Shown here: in pieces, positions 1-5,101 of the stretch
Layout of the letters: each line of letters opens with the position of its first letter
Numbering within the stretch: the first letter of the stretch is position 1
Assembly (NCBI GenBank): GCA_030040115.1
Contig: JASHUH010000366.1
Location: 1-6,306, forward strand
Source: Acidobacteriaceae bacterium
GTDB lineage: Bacteria > Acidobacteriota > Terriglobia > Terriglobales > Acidobacteriaceae
Direction: 5' to 3'
Length of the DNA stretch: 6,306 bases
Program-made: the position numbers and the translations under genes
The notes under the pieces: generated by a model
What the model saw: the letters and a program-made list of their open reading frames with translations, nothing else
Told to the model about the DNA's origin: nothing
Databases searched by the model: none

Positions 1-438
1 GGCAACAAGTCGGAGATGGCGGTGGGCTACTGCACCCTTTACGGTGACATGGTGGGCGCGCTCGCGGTGATTGGCGACCTGGTGAAGACGCGCGTTTACG
101 CCGTGTGCCGCTGGCTGAACCGGAATGGCGAAGTGATTCCCGAAGCAATCCTGGAGAAGCCGCCCTCGGCCGAGTTGCGCCCTGGCCAGATGGACACCGA
201 CTCGTTGCCTCCGTACGAAATTCTCGATCCCATCCTGGAGGCGTACGTGGAGCGCTATGAGACTCCTGAACGCATTGCGCGGGAGTGCGGATTTTCGCTC
301 GATCTCGTCCAACAGGTAGTGCGTCTGGTGGAGCGCTCGGAATACAAGCGCCAGCAAGCAGCGCCGGTCCTGAAGGTGACCGCTAAGTCGTTTGGCATGG
401 GGCGGCGATTTCCCATCGCGGTCAAGGTTCAGGTATAA
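1..438 (+). CDS. nadE: Glutamine-dependent NAD+ synthase, C-terminal part (5' truncated by window edge)
   Basis: Cytosolic enzyme of the last step of NAD biosynthesis: it amidates nicotinic acid adenine dinucleotide to NAD+ using ATP, with ammonia usually supplied by a fused glutaminase domain. Only the last 145 residues are present, open in frame from base 1 to the TAA at 436-438. The visible part opens with GNKSEMAVGYCTLYGDMVG, the late synthetase-domain signature that follows the ATP-pyrophosphatase core. It continues with the substrate-loop region PSAELRPGQ and DSLPPYEILD (about residues 55-77) and ends with the typical EYKRQQAAPVLKVT and FGMGRRFPIA segments near the C-terminus. Whether the missing N-terminus carries the nitrilase-type glutaminase domain cannot be seen. 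This C-terminal pattern is usual in the fused, glutamine-dependent form. The reading frame is intact and the end is full length for the family. The next gene starts 179 bases downstream. Confidence 0.93.
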   Translation, partial: GNKSEMAVGYCTLYGDMVGALAVIGDLVKTRVYAVCRWLNRNGEVIPEAILEKPPSAELRPGQMDTDSLPPYEILDPILEAYVERYETPERIARECGFSLDLVQQVVRLVERSEYKRQQAAPVLKVTAKSFGMGRRFPIAVKVQV

Positions 439-617
439 GCTAAAGCAGGGAGTTGTTCCCGCGAATTGCAGCATCTTTGAGCTGCGGGGCAAACCGTTGG
501 CGCCGCGAGGTGTTTGTCTCCCTTGCGATCCGCCGCGGCGGTTGGCTGGGCAGCGCGGGTTGAGCAGCACGGCCCCAGGCTCACAACCACCTGGAAACAC
601 ACTTTGAGGAGATTCGC
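439..617. other. Intergenic spacer nadE to dsbA-like gene
   Basis: No credible gene. A small open frame at 392-607 has low-complexity composition, no family resemblance and overlaps the end of nadE. The spacer has a weak hairpin at 466-487 (core GCAGC 468-472 with GCTGC 481-485, loop 473-480), lacking a T-tract and so not a convincing terminator. It also has a 12-base GC palindrome at 530-541. A clear Shine-Dalgarno sequence (606-611) closes the spacer. I see no confident promoter, so the downstream gene could be read through from nadE or have its own promoter here. Confidence 0.6.
606..611 (+). promoter_or_regulatory. Ribosome binding site deciding the TTG start of the dsbA-like gene
   Basis: GAGGAG lies 6 bases before TTG at 618-620. 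It fits this TTG better than the first in-frame ATG at 660. Starting at the TTG also supplies the basic n-region (MTRLFIR) needed for a signal peptide, which the ATG start would remove. Confidence 0.7.
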
Positions 618-1655
618 TTGACACGTTTGTTCATCCGTACTTTCGGCGCGCTGGCGCTGATGGCTCTTTTCGCGCCCGCGCTTCAGTCGATCGCGCAGAC
701 CAAAGTCCCGGCGGCTCCGCCGCAGGGTCCGGCGGGGCAGGCTCCGGCCACTACGCCTACGGCTCCGGTTCCCGCTACCCCCGCGGCGCCTGCGCCTGCC
801 GGCCCTCCCAAGTTCCCCCCGCCCGATCCGTCCAATTTCACGGCGCCTTCGCCCAGCAAAGAGGTGATTGACGGCTTCCTCCAGGCCAATTGGGGCTACG
901 ATCCGAACCGCATCTGGCAGGTGCAGGCGATTCTCAAGACGCCGGTCGAGGGCGTGGCCAAAGTGGTTGTCTTTGTGGGTGACCGGACGGGCAAGGAGAA
1001 GCCTTCAGCGCTGGGATTCTTTGTACTTCCCGACGGCAAGCACATCATTACCGGTGACCAGATTGTCGCCTTTGGCGAGCATCCGTTCGCCGACGCGCGC
1101 ACACAATTGCAGCAGCGCGCCGATGGTCCCTATCGCGGATCGGCTTCGAAGAATTTGGAACTGGTGGAATTTGCCGATTTTCAGTGCCCGCATTGCAAAG
1201 AAGCGCAGGCCAACATGGATAAGCTGGTAGCCGATTTTCCGCAAGCGCGCATCGTCTTCCAGAACAGCCCCATCCCCTCGATTCATCCGGAGGCGATGAA
1301 CGCGGCCGAGTACGGCGTGTGCGTGGACAAGATGGGCGGCAGCACGGCGTTCTTCCAATTTGCTTCGGCGGTGTTTGACGGGCAGGAGGGATTGGCGTCG
1401 CCGGATGGGGCCACGCTTACCCTCAACAGCGCCACCACTAAGGCCGGCCTCGACCCCGGCAAGATTTCGGCCTGCGCCACACAGCCGCAGACCAAAGCCG
1501 AAGTCGAAGCGTCGCTCAAGCTCGGCGCCGATCTGGGGATTAATGAAGTGCCGACGTTGGTGATCAACGGCCGCGAAGTGCCCGCGAATGTGCCTTACGA
1601 CCTGCTCAAGACGATTGTCCAATACCAAGCCAAGATCGATGGGGTGACGCCCTAG
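618..1655 (+). CDS. Exported DsbA-like thiol-disulfide oxidoreductase (thioredoxin fold, CPHC)
   Basis: A periplasmic thiol-disulfide oxidoreductase of the DsbA / thioredoxin_4 type, expected to oxidise or isomerise disulfides in exported proteins. The 345-residue product has a signal peptide (basic MTRLFIR, hydrophobic stretch about 9-22, likely cleavage near AQ27-T). A Pro/Ala-rich flexible linker follows (about 30-80), then a small alpha/beta region (about 83-165) resembling the N-terminal domains of DsbC/DsbG-like proteins, then the catalytic domain from about 179. The active site CPHC is at 190-193 within FADFQCPHC, and the cis-proline motif is VPT at 311-313 before LVINGR. Two further cysteines (235 and 286) could form a structural disulfide. 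It starts at TTG with a good ribosome binding site. The family is confident. Whether it works as oxidase, isomerase or reductase cannot be read from sequence: CPHC is the classical DsbA dipeptide, which favours an oxidase. No DsbB partner is visible in the window. Confidence 0.88.
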   Translation: MTRLFIRTFGALALMALFAPALQSIAQTKVPAAPPQGPAGQAPATTPTAPVPATPAAPAPAGPPKFPPPDPSNFTAPSPSKEVIDGFLQANWGYDPNRIWQVQAILKTPVEGVAKVVVFVGDRTGKEKPSALGFFVLPDGKHIITGDQIVAFGEHPFADARTQLQQRADGPYRGSASKNLELVEFADFQCPHCKEAQANMDKLVADFPQARIVFQNSPIPSIHPEAMNAAEYGVCVDKMGGSTAFFQFASAVFDGQEGLASPDGATLTLNSATTKAGLDPGKISACATQPQTKAEVEASLKLGADLGINEVPTLVINGREVPANVPYDLLKTIVQYQAKIDGVTP

Positions 1656-1826
1656 CAGAGCACTTCTCCTGCGCGTGTAGCTCTTGCAATTTCAATCGAA
1701 GATGGCGATCTTTGAGGGAATCGACTTTTGAGTTCCCAATACCTTTAGTTTTCAATGCGAGTTTTGTTGGTGGAAATTCGCCTGCGATGCATGCCGCTGC
1801 CTCATCTCAAAGATGGTGTTAAGGGC

Positions 1827-1866
1827 AAAAAAATCGCCCCCGAAGGAAATCTTCGCTTCGGAGGCG
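1827..1866 (-). terminator. Intrinsic terminator on the minus strand
   Basis: An 11-bp stem (1835-1845 with 1856-1866, 10-base loop) is followed on the minus strand by seven T (A-tract 1827-1833). The single C-A mismatch seen on the + strand (1839/1862) becomes a G-U wobble in minus-strand RNA. This, with the T-tract lying only on that side, fixes the orientation. No minus-strand protein gene lies within reach upstream of it, so it most likely ends the non-coding RNA read from about 2044. Confidence 0.75.
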
Positions 1867-2044
1867 CTTGTCGAGCATAGAACACAAGATGAAGCATAAC
1901 GGGGACCAGTAGCCGACGCTGGAGGTCGGTAGCGTGCAGCTACTGGTGATCCCTGCACTTAACGAGATCAGCCGCGGCTTCCCCTTTCCACTGCTGCCTC
2001 GTGTCGCCCGGCTCAAGGAGGACTTCTCACTGACATCCTCCGAA
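1827..2044 (-). ncRNA. Candidate minus-strand structured RNA, possibly 6S-like
   Basis: Read on the minus strand, about 188 nt fold into a closed rod. The proposed 5' end TTCGGAGG (complement of 2037-2044) pairs with CCTCCGAA (complement of 1857-1864), followed by TGTC with GACA. Further in, ACACGAG pairs with CTTGTGT through a G-U that would be a C-A mismatch on the other strand. The apical hairpin has a perfect 9-bp stem (1905-1913 with 1939-1947) capped by ACGCT/AGCGT (1916-1920 with 1931-1935). A strong intrinsic terminator follows at once, overlapping the 3' arm of the closing stem. Length, closing stem, interrupted rod and position beside a purine gene resemble 6S RNA, the RNA polymerase mimic. 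I could not match a 6S consensus base by base, and the helix is asymmetric (about 91 nt on the 5' side of the apical hairpin, 44 on the 3' side). The structured minus-strand RNA is moderately supported; the 6S identity is a guess. The 5' end is inferred from pairing, not from a clear promoter. Confidence 0.5.
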
Positions 2045-2087
2045 CCATGTTGACAGTCACAGTGTCCCCGAAATGCGGGTGACGTTC

Positions 2088-2103
2088 TGTGACGGCCGTC
2101 ACT
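2088..2103. promoter_or_regulatory. Candidate CRP/FNR-family operator
   Basis: TGTGA-N6-TCACT matches the CRP-type consensus TGTGA-N6-TCACA at nine of ten positions and is centred on a perfect 14-base palindrome (2089-2102). Additional half-sites GTCAC (2056-2060) and GTGAC (2079-2083) lie beside it. The centre is about 51 bases upstream of the proposed 5' end of the minus-strand RNA and about 310 bases upstream of the purC start, so the minus-strand RNA is the more natural target. No regulator of this family is encoded in the window. Confidence 0.4.
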
Positions 2104-2229
2104 CGACTTTGTGAGTTTTGTGCAAAGCCGGAAAGTGGGCGGAATCAAGGATATTCGCGATCTTCCGCAGGATTGCAGCGGTTGAACCTCATCCGATTCG
2201 GCGGAGATTTTGGCGCGAGCGGGAGGGGT

Positions 2230-2258
2230 TTGACAAAGGCTGCGGGGAGCCGCACAAT
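2230..2258 (+). promoter_or_regulatory. Candidate sigma70 promoter for purC
   Basis: A perfect -35 hexamer TTGACA (2230-2235) is separated by exactly 17 bases from CACAAT (2253-2258), which matches TATAAT at four of six positions. Transcription would start near 2265 and give purC a leader of about 140 nt containing the whole 2281-2385 inverted repeat. The weak point is the -10 element. Confidence 0.4.
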
Positions 2259-2280
2259 CGGAGATTCAGTTGTTTTACGA

Positions 2281-2385
2281 CGAAGCCAGAGATACTGTAT
2301 CCCGCTAAGCTTCGTGACAGGTCGACGCCGGGGAGTTCGCGTCGAGATGAATGCTGGGCTGGGATATACACCTTCTCTGGTTTCG
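2281..2385 (+). promoter_or_regulatory. Rod-shaped inverted repeat in the purC leader (candidate cis-regulatory RNA)
   Basis: Four nested helices make an almost continuous rod. P1: 2281-2292 with 2374-2385, 12 bp with one G-U. P2: 2296-2303 with 2361-2368, 8 bp with one G-U. P3: 2308-2315 with 2347-2355, 8 bp with one bulged base and one G-U. P4: 2322-2328 with 2339-2345, 7 bp, loop CGGGGAGTTC. An asymmetric internal loop GACAGG (2316-2321) opposite a single G (2346) separates P3 and P4. All three G-U pairs are G-U only in + strand RNA, so the + orientation is favoured. The element ends 20 bases before the purC GTG start, and the weak ribosome binding site (GAAAG, 2391-2395) lies just outside it, so folding could affect initiation. 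No T-tract follows, so it is not a terminator. I do not recognise it as a known riboswitch class. A DNA-level repeat remnant is the main alternative. Confidence 0.5.
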
Positions 2386-2405
2386 CTATAGAAAGCCATT
2401 ATCCC

Positions 2406-3299
2406 GTGACTGCTTTGTTGACCACAAATCTAGGCGCTACGCCCCTGCTTGGACGCGGCAAGGTGCGCGACCTGTATGCCGTCGACGACGCACTGCTGCT
2501 GGTGGCGACTGACCGCATTTCGGCCTTCGACCATGTGCTGGCCACGGGCATTCCCGGCAAGGGCAAGATTCTCACCCAGATTTCGCTGTTCTGGTTCGAC
2601 CTGCTGCGGGATGTGGTGCCCAATCACCTGATTACCGCAAATGTGGCCGAATTCCCCGCGGCATTGCAGACCTACGCGGAGCAACTCGAGGGTAGGTCGA
2701 TGCTGGTCAGGCGGGCGGCGATGTTTCCGGTGGAGTGCGTGGCGCGAGGATACCTGGCCGGATCCGGTTGGAAAGAGTACCAGGAAACGGGCGCGGTCTG
2801 CGACATCGTGTTGCCGCCGGGGTTGCTGGACGGCTCGCGGCTGCCCGACCCCCTGTTCACACCCGCCACCAAGAACGAGATGGGCGCACATGATGAGAAT
2901 ATCCCGTTTGCAAGAGTGGAAGCACTGGTGGGCGCGGAGAACGCGGCGGAGATGCGGCGGTTGACCATGGCCATCTACGCGCGGGCCGCCACCCACGCTG
3001 AGGCGCGGGGGCTGATTTTGGCTGACACTAAATTTGAGTTCGGATGGACGGCCGAAGGGATTACGCTTGCCGATGAGGTGCTCACTCCCGATTCTTCGCG
3101 ATTCTGGGAGGGCGCGGCATGGAAGCCCGGCGGCCCTCAGCCGTCGTTCGACAAACAGTACGTCCGCAATTATCTCGAATCGATCCATTGGAACAAACAG
3201 GCTCCCGCGCCCGGATTGCCGGATCAAGTTGTGGCTCGGACCCAAGATAAATATCATGAAGCCTTTCGCCGACTCACCGGGCGAAATCTTGCCTTGTAG
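2406..3299 (+). CDS. purC: Phosphoribosylaminoimidazole-succinocarboxamide synthase (SAICAR synthetase)
   Basis: Cytosolic enzyme of de novo purine synthesis that joins carboxyaminoimidazole ribotide and aspartate, with ATP, to give SAICAR. The 297-residue product matches the roughly 300-residue form of the family. Visible motifs in order are GKVRDLY (18-24), DRISAFD (36-42), VARGYLAGSGWKEY (112-125), FTPATKNE followed by HDENI (151-166), ADTKFEFG (206-213), DEVLTPDSSRFW (223-234) and SFDKQYVRNYL (247-257). These cover the nucleotide-binding and substrate-binding segments with no gap. The start is GTG at 2406: VTALLTTNL aligns with the usual MTALLETNL-like beginning. The frame stays open upstream to an ATG at 2118, but that 96-residue extension looks non-coding. 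TTG at 2415 or 2418 are less likely starts. The Shine-Dalgarno is weak (GAAAG, 2391-2395). A promoter and a structured leader lie upstream, and cvpA follows after 17 bases. Confidence 0.96.
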   Translation: MTALLTTNLGATPLLGRGKVRDLYAVDDALLLVATDRISAFDHVLATGIPGKGKILTQISLFWFDLLRDVVPNHLITANVAEFPAALQTYAEQLEGRSMLVRRAAMFPVECVARGYLAGSGWKEYQETGAVCDIVLPPGLLDGSRLPDPLFTPATKNEMGAHDENIPFARVEALVGAENAAEMRRLTMAIYARAATHAEARGLILADTKFEFGWTAEGITLADEVLTPDSSRFWEGAAWKPGGPQPSFDKQYVRNYLESIHWNKQAPAPGLPDQVVARTQDKYHEAFRRLTGRNLAL

Positions 3300-3316
3300 A
3301 TCGGAACGGAGCAGGA

Positions 3317-3862
3317 ATGACCTGGGTGGATTGGGGCATTGTGATCGTGTTGGCGGCGTCGGTTTGCGGCGGATTTGCGCAGGGATTTTTCCGCACCGCC
3401 TGCTCGCTGGTCGGCTTGATCCTGGGGCTCTCGCTGGCGGCCTGGAACTACGGGCGAGTGGCGGGGTTGTTGTTGCCGGCGGTGCGCATTCCGGCAATTG
3501 CGGACGCGATTGGTTTTTTTCTCATTGCCCTGGTGGTGATGGCTCTCGCCAATTTGACCGGGAACTTTCTTGGCAAGGCATTTAACTGGCTGGGGCTGGG
3601 CTGCCTGGATATGATTGCCGGAGCCGTACTGGGGTTCTTTCAGGGAGTGGTGCTGGTGACGCTGATTCTACTGGTGATGGTCGCCTTCTTCCCTAGCCAG
3701 CAATGGTTAACAAGGTCCGAGTTGCCCAAACAATTTTTCGGGGCTCTGCATTTGAGCACGCAGATGAGCCCGTCCGAGCTCGCCGGCAGGGTGCGTCGCG
3801 GCCTGCGCATACTCGAGCAGGAGTCGCCCGCGTGGATGCATCCGGGTGGCGGCGCGGCATGA
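3317..3862 (+). CDS. cvpA: CvpA-family inner-membrane protein
   Basis: A small inner-membrane protein of the CvpA family, named from colicin V production in Escherichia coli. Its molecular role is still poorly defined, with links to envelope stress tolerance. The 181-residue product has about four hydrophobic segments (roughly 5-21, 27-46, 63-81 and 100-125) and a soluble C-terminal tail of about 55 residues. The N-terminus (WVDWGIVIVLAASVCGGFAQGFFR) shows the usual family pattern of an acidic residue before the first helix and a G-x-x-x-G-F-x-R turn after it. The ATG has a GGAG ribosome binding site at 3308-3311, and the gene begins 17 bases after purC, so the two are probably cotranscribed. 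In enterobacteria cvpA sits with purF; here the purine partner is purC. The family call is good; no substrate can be assigned. Confidence 0.85.
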   Translation: MTWVDWGIVIVLAASVCGGFAQGFFRTACSLVGLILGLSLAAWNYGRVAGLLLPAVRIPAIADAIGFFLIALVVMALANLTGNFLGKAFNWLGLGCLDMIAGAVLGFFQGVVLVTLILLVMVAFFPSQQWLTRSELPKQFFGALHLSTQMSPSELAGRVRRGLRILEQESPAWMHPGGGAA

Positions 3863-3932
3863 GGAAATCCACCGACGCGAGCCGCCGGGGAATGGACTAA
3901 ACTAAAAAACCGTATCAGCAAAAGGTTGGGGC
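3863..3932. other. Short spacer between cvpA and the Fis-type HTH gene
   Basis: Seventy bases ending in a locally A-rich stretch (3896-3924) before the GTG start. No terminator hairpin is visible, so read-through from purC-cvpA is possible. The A-rich stretch might equally include a promoter, but no hexamer pair is convincing. Confidence 0.4.
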
Positions 3933-4214
3933 GTGAAACGAGAACTGGACAGCCTGGTGACGCAAATGCATTCCAGCGGCATCCCCTATGACGAAGCCGT
4001 GCGCGAGTTCAAAAAACAGTATCTCCGCGAAGTATTGGTGGCGAACCGGGGAAACCAGTGCAAGGCAGCCGACGAGTTGGGCATGCATCGCAACACCTTG
4101 AGCCGGACCATGGCGGAACTGGGGCTGGATTTGGCCGAAGTGCGGGCCGGCCTCAAGCGTCCGCCACGGCCGGAGCGTCCTGTATATGGCGCAATCCGCC
4201 AAGGGTATCGTTAG
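3933..4214 (+). CDS. Small Fis-type helix-turn-helix DNA-binding protein
   Basis: A stand-alone DNA-binding protein of 93 residues with the Fis/NtrC C-terminal HTH fold (HTH_8). The helical segment FKKQYLREVLVANRGN (26-41) is followed by the HTH proper, CKAADELGMHRNTLSRTMAELGL (43-65). The A-x-x-L-G-x-x-R-x-T-L-x-R pattern is the classic Fis-domain signature. The tail from about residue 75 is basic and proline-rich. There is no receiver or AAA+ domain, so this is not an NtrC-type activator but a short protein that would bind DNA, probably as a dimer, either as a specific regulator or a nucleoid-type protein. It starts at GTG 3933, with a purine-rich stretch 7-13 bases upstream as a modest ribosome binding site; ATG at 3966 is a poorer alternative because it drops family-like residues. 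The fold is confident; targets are unknown. Confidence 0.85.
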   Translation: MKRELDSLVTQMHSSGIPYDEAVREFKKQYLREVLVANRGNQCKAADELGMHRNTLSRTMAELGLDLAEVRAGLKRPPRPERPVYGAIRQGYR

Positions 4215-4351
4215 CCGCATTTTCGATGATCTAATGGACATTGTGAACGTGAAGCATAGCGGGCAGAGCGATGCTGGCATGCGCGTTCCAGGTCTAACGC
4301 AGCCGGGAAAATTGCCGCGATCCCGCGCGGGTGGGTTCTACACGCGACGAA
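4215..4351. other. Spacer upstream of the HAD phosphatase gene
   Basis: 137 bases with no credible gene: a small frame at 4186-4437 overlaps both neighbours and resembles nothing. No clear promoter, terminator or strong ribosome binding site is visible. Confidence 0.4.
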
Positions 4352-5101
4352 ATGCCAACCACCTCATCGACACGCGAACCACGCATCGCGATTCAACCCG
4401 GATTCGCCTGGGATCGGCAAAATGCCTATCTCTTTGACATTGACGGCACGCTCGTACGCTCGCGGGACCGCATTCACATGGACTCCTTCGCCTCAAGTGT
4501 GCGGCGTGTGATGGGATTCGAGGTCACTCTGGCCGGGATCCTGCTGGCCGGAAGCACCGATACGGCAATTCTCCGGGAAGCTTGCCGCCAGTCCGGCGTT
4601 CCCGCCGAGGAATTAGAGAGCCGCAGCGAAGCCATCCTGGAAGCGATGCGCGCAACGGTGGCCGAGCGGCGCCACGAAATGGTGGTGGAGCGGATGCCGG
4701 GCGTGGAAGAAGCATTGCGTCATTTAGCCCGGGGTGGCGCGCTGCTCGGCGTGGCCACCGGCAATCTCGAAGTCATCGGTTGGATCAAAATCGAGCAGGC
4801 GGGGCTACGCGAGTGGTTCCGGTTCGGCGGCTTTAGCGACCGGTTTCCGGTGCGCTCCGAGCTCATTGGACAGGCCGCAGCGAAGGCCCGTGAGCTAGCC
4901 GGGCCCGGAGGGTGGCCGGGCGCGAGCGTGTGCGTGGTGGGCGACACGCCGCGGGATATCGAGGCCGCGCGCGCCAATTCGCTGCCCGTAATCGCCGTGG
5001 CCACGGGCAGGTTCAGTTTCGATGAGTTAATCGAGCAACGCCCGGATGCCTGCGCCACGTCGCTGGCCGATCTGCTGGCTTGGACGGGGGAGGAAAAGTG
5101 A
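4352..5101 (+). CDS. HAD-superfamily phosphatase (phosphoglycolate phosphatase-like)
   Basis: A cytosolic Mg-dependent phosphohydrolase of the haloacid dehalogenase superfamily, subfamily I with an alpha-helical cap. In the 249-residue form, motif I is DIDGT (29-33, nucleophile D29 and acid/base D31), motif II is ATGN (135-138, T136) and motif IV is GDTPRDI (197-203, D198 and D202). The motif III basic residue is not in the usual KP context: R168 or K178 could serve. The cap lies between motifs I and II (about 40-115). The overall shape resembles Gph-type phosphoglycolate phosphatases, but substrate cannot be assigned from sequence. The start is uncertain: ATG 4352 is chosen, with GTG 4331 seven codons earlier as an alternative; neither has a good ribosome binding site. 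Its stop overlaps the start of the next gene (GTGA 5098-5101), so the two are translationally coupled. Confidence 0.88.
   Translation: MPTTSSTREPRIAIQPGFAWDRQNAYLFDIDGTLVRSRDRIHMDSFASSVRRVMGFEVTLAGILLAGSTDTAILREACRQSGVPAEELESRSEAILEAMRATVAERRHEMVVERMPGVEEALRHLARGGALLGVATGNLEVIGWIKIEQAGLREWFRFGGFSDRFPVRSELIGQAAAKARELAGPGGWPGASVCVVGDTPRDIEAARANSLPVIAVATGRFSFDELIEQRPDACATSLADLLAWTGEEK
5086..5093 (+). promoter_or_regulatory. Ribosome binding site for the secretin-type gene, inside the HAD gene
   Basis: GGGGGAGG lies inside the last codons of the HAD gene, with four bases between GGAGG (5089-5093) and GTG 5098. It supports the GTG start and the 4-base overlap. Confidence 0.7.

Larger units (their letters stand above)
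1656..2405. other. 750-base non-coding region with two candidate structured RNAs
   Basis: No credible protein gene in six frames: open frames here are short, unlike any family and incompatible with one another. The frame of purC stays open upstream to 2118, but that extension has no PurC similarity. From 1656 to 1826 the DNA is less GC-rich than the genes and shows only weak inverted repeats, such as GGGAA 1716-1720 with TTCCC 1733-1737. From 1827 to 2044 lies a candidate minus-strand RNA with terminator. At 2056-2103 there is a cluster of GTGAC/GTCAC half-sites. From 2104 to 2229 I see nothing clear. A purC promoter candidate (2230-2258) and a leader inverted repeat (2281-2385) follow. Confidence 0.7.

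Noticed and set aside
392..607. 71-codon open frame after nadE
   Set aside because: It overlaps the end of nadE, lacks a ribosome binding site, and its composition looks non-coding.
1005..1628. 207-codon open frame on the minus strand across the dsbA-like gene
   Set aside because: Shadow of the real gene in GC-rich DNA: no family resemblance, basic low-complexity composition, and the + strand frame carries the CPHC and cis-Pro motifs.
1661..1692. Terminator after the dsbA-like gene
   Set aside because: AGAGC and GCTCT can pair, but the loop is 18 bases and no T-tract follows.
1857..2044. tmRNA, RNase P RNA, SRP RNA or a cobalamin riboswitch as the identity of the minus-strand RNA
   Set aside because: The hallmark segments (tRNA-like end, the RNase P core strings, the SRP GGAA loop, the B12 box) are absent. 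A loose GGGGAAGCCG string is not enough for a B12 riboswitch.
2118..2405. Upstream extension of purC to ATG 2118 (393 residues)
   Set aside because: The added 96 residues have no PurC similarity, are Arg/Cys-rich, and cover the promoter and leader repeat. GTG 2406 gives the family's normal N-terminus and length.
2430..3497. 355-codon minus-strand open frame opposite purC
   Set aside because: The + strand frame is an unmistakable PurC. The minus frame is rich in Arg/Pro/Ser from reversed GC-biased codons and has no recognisable domain.
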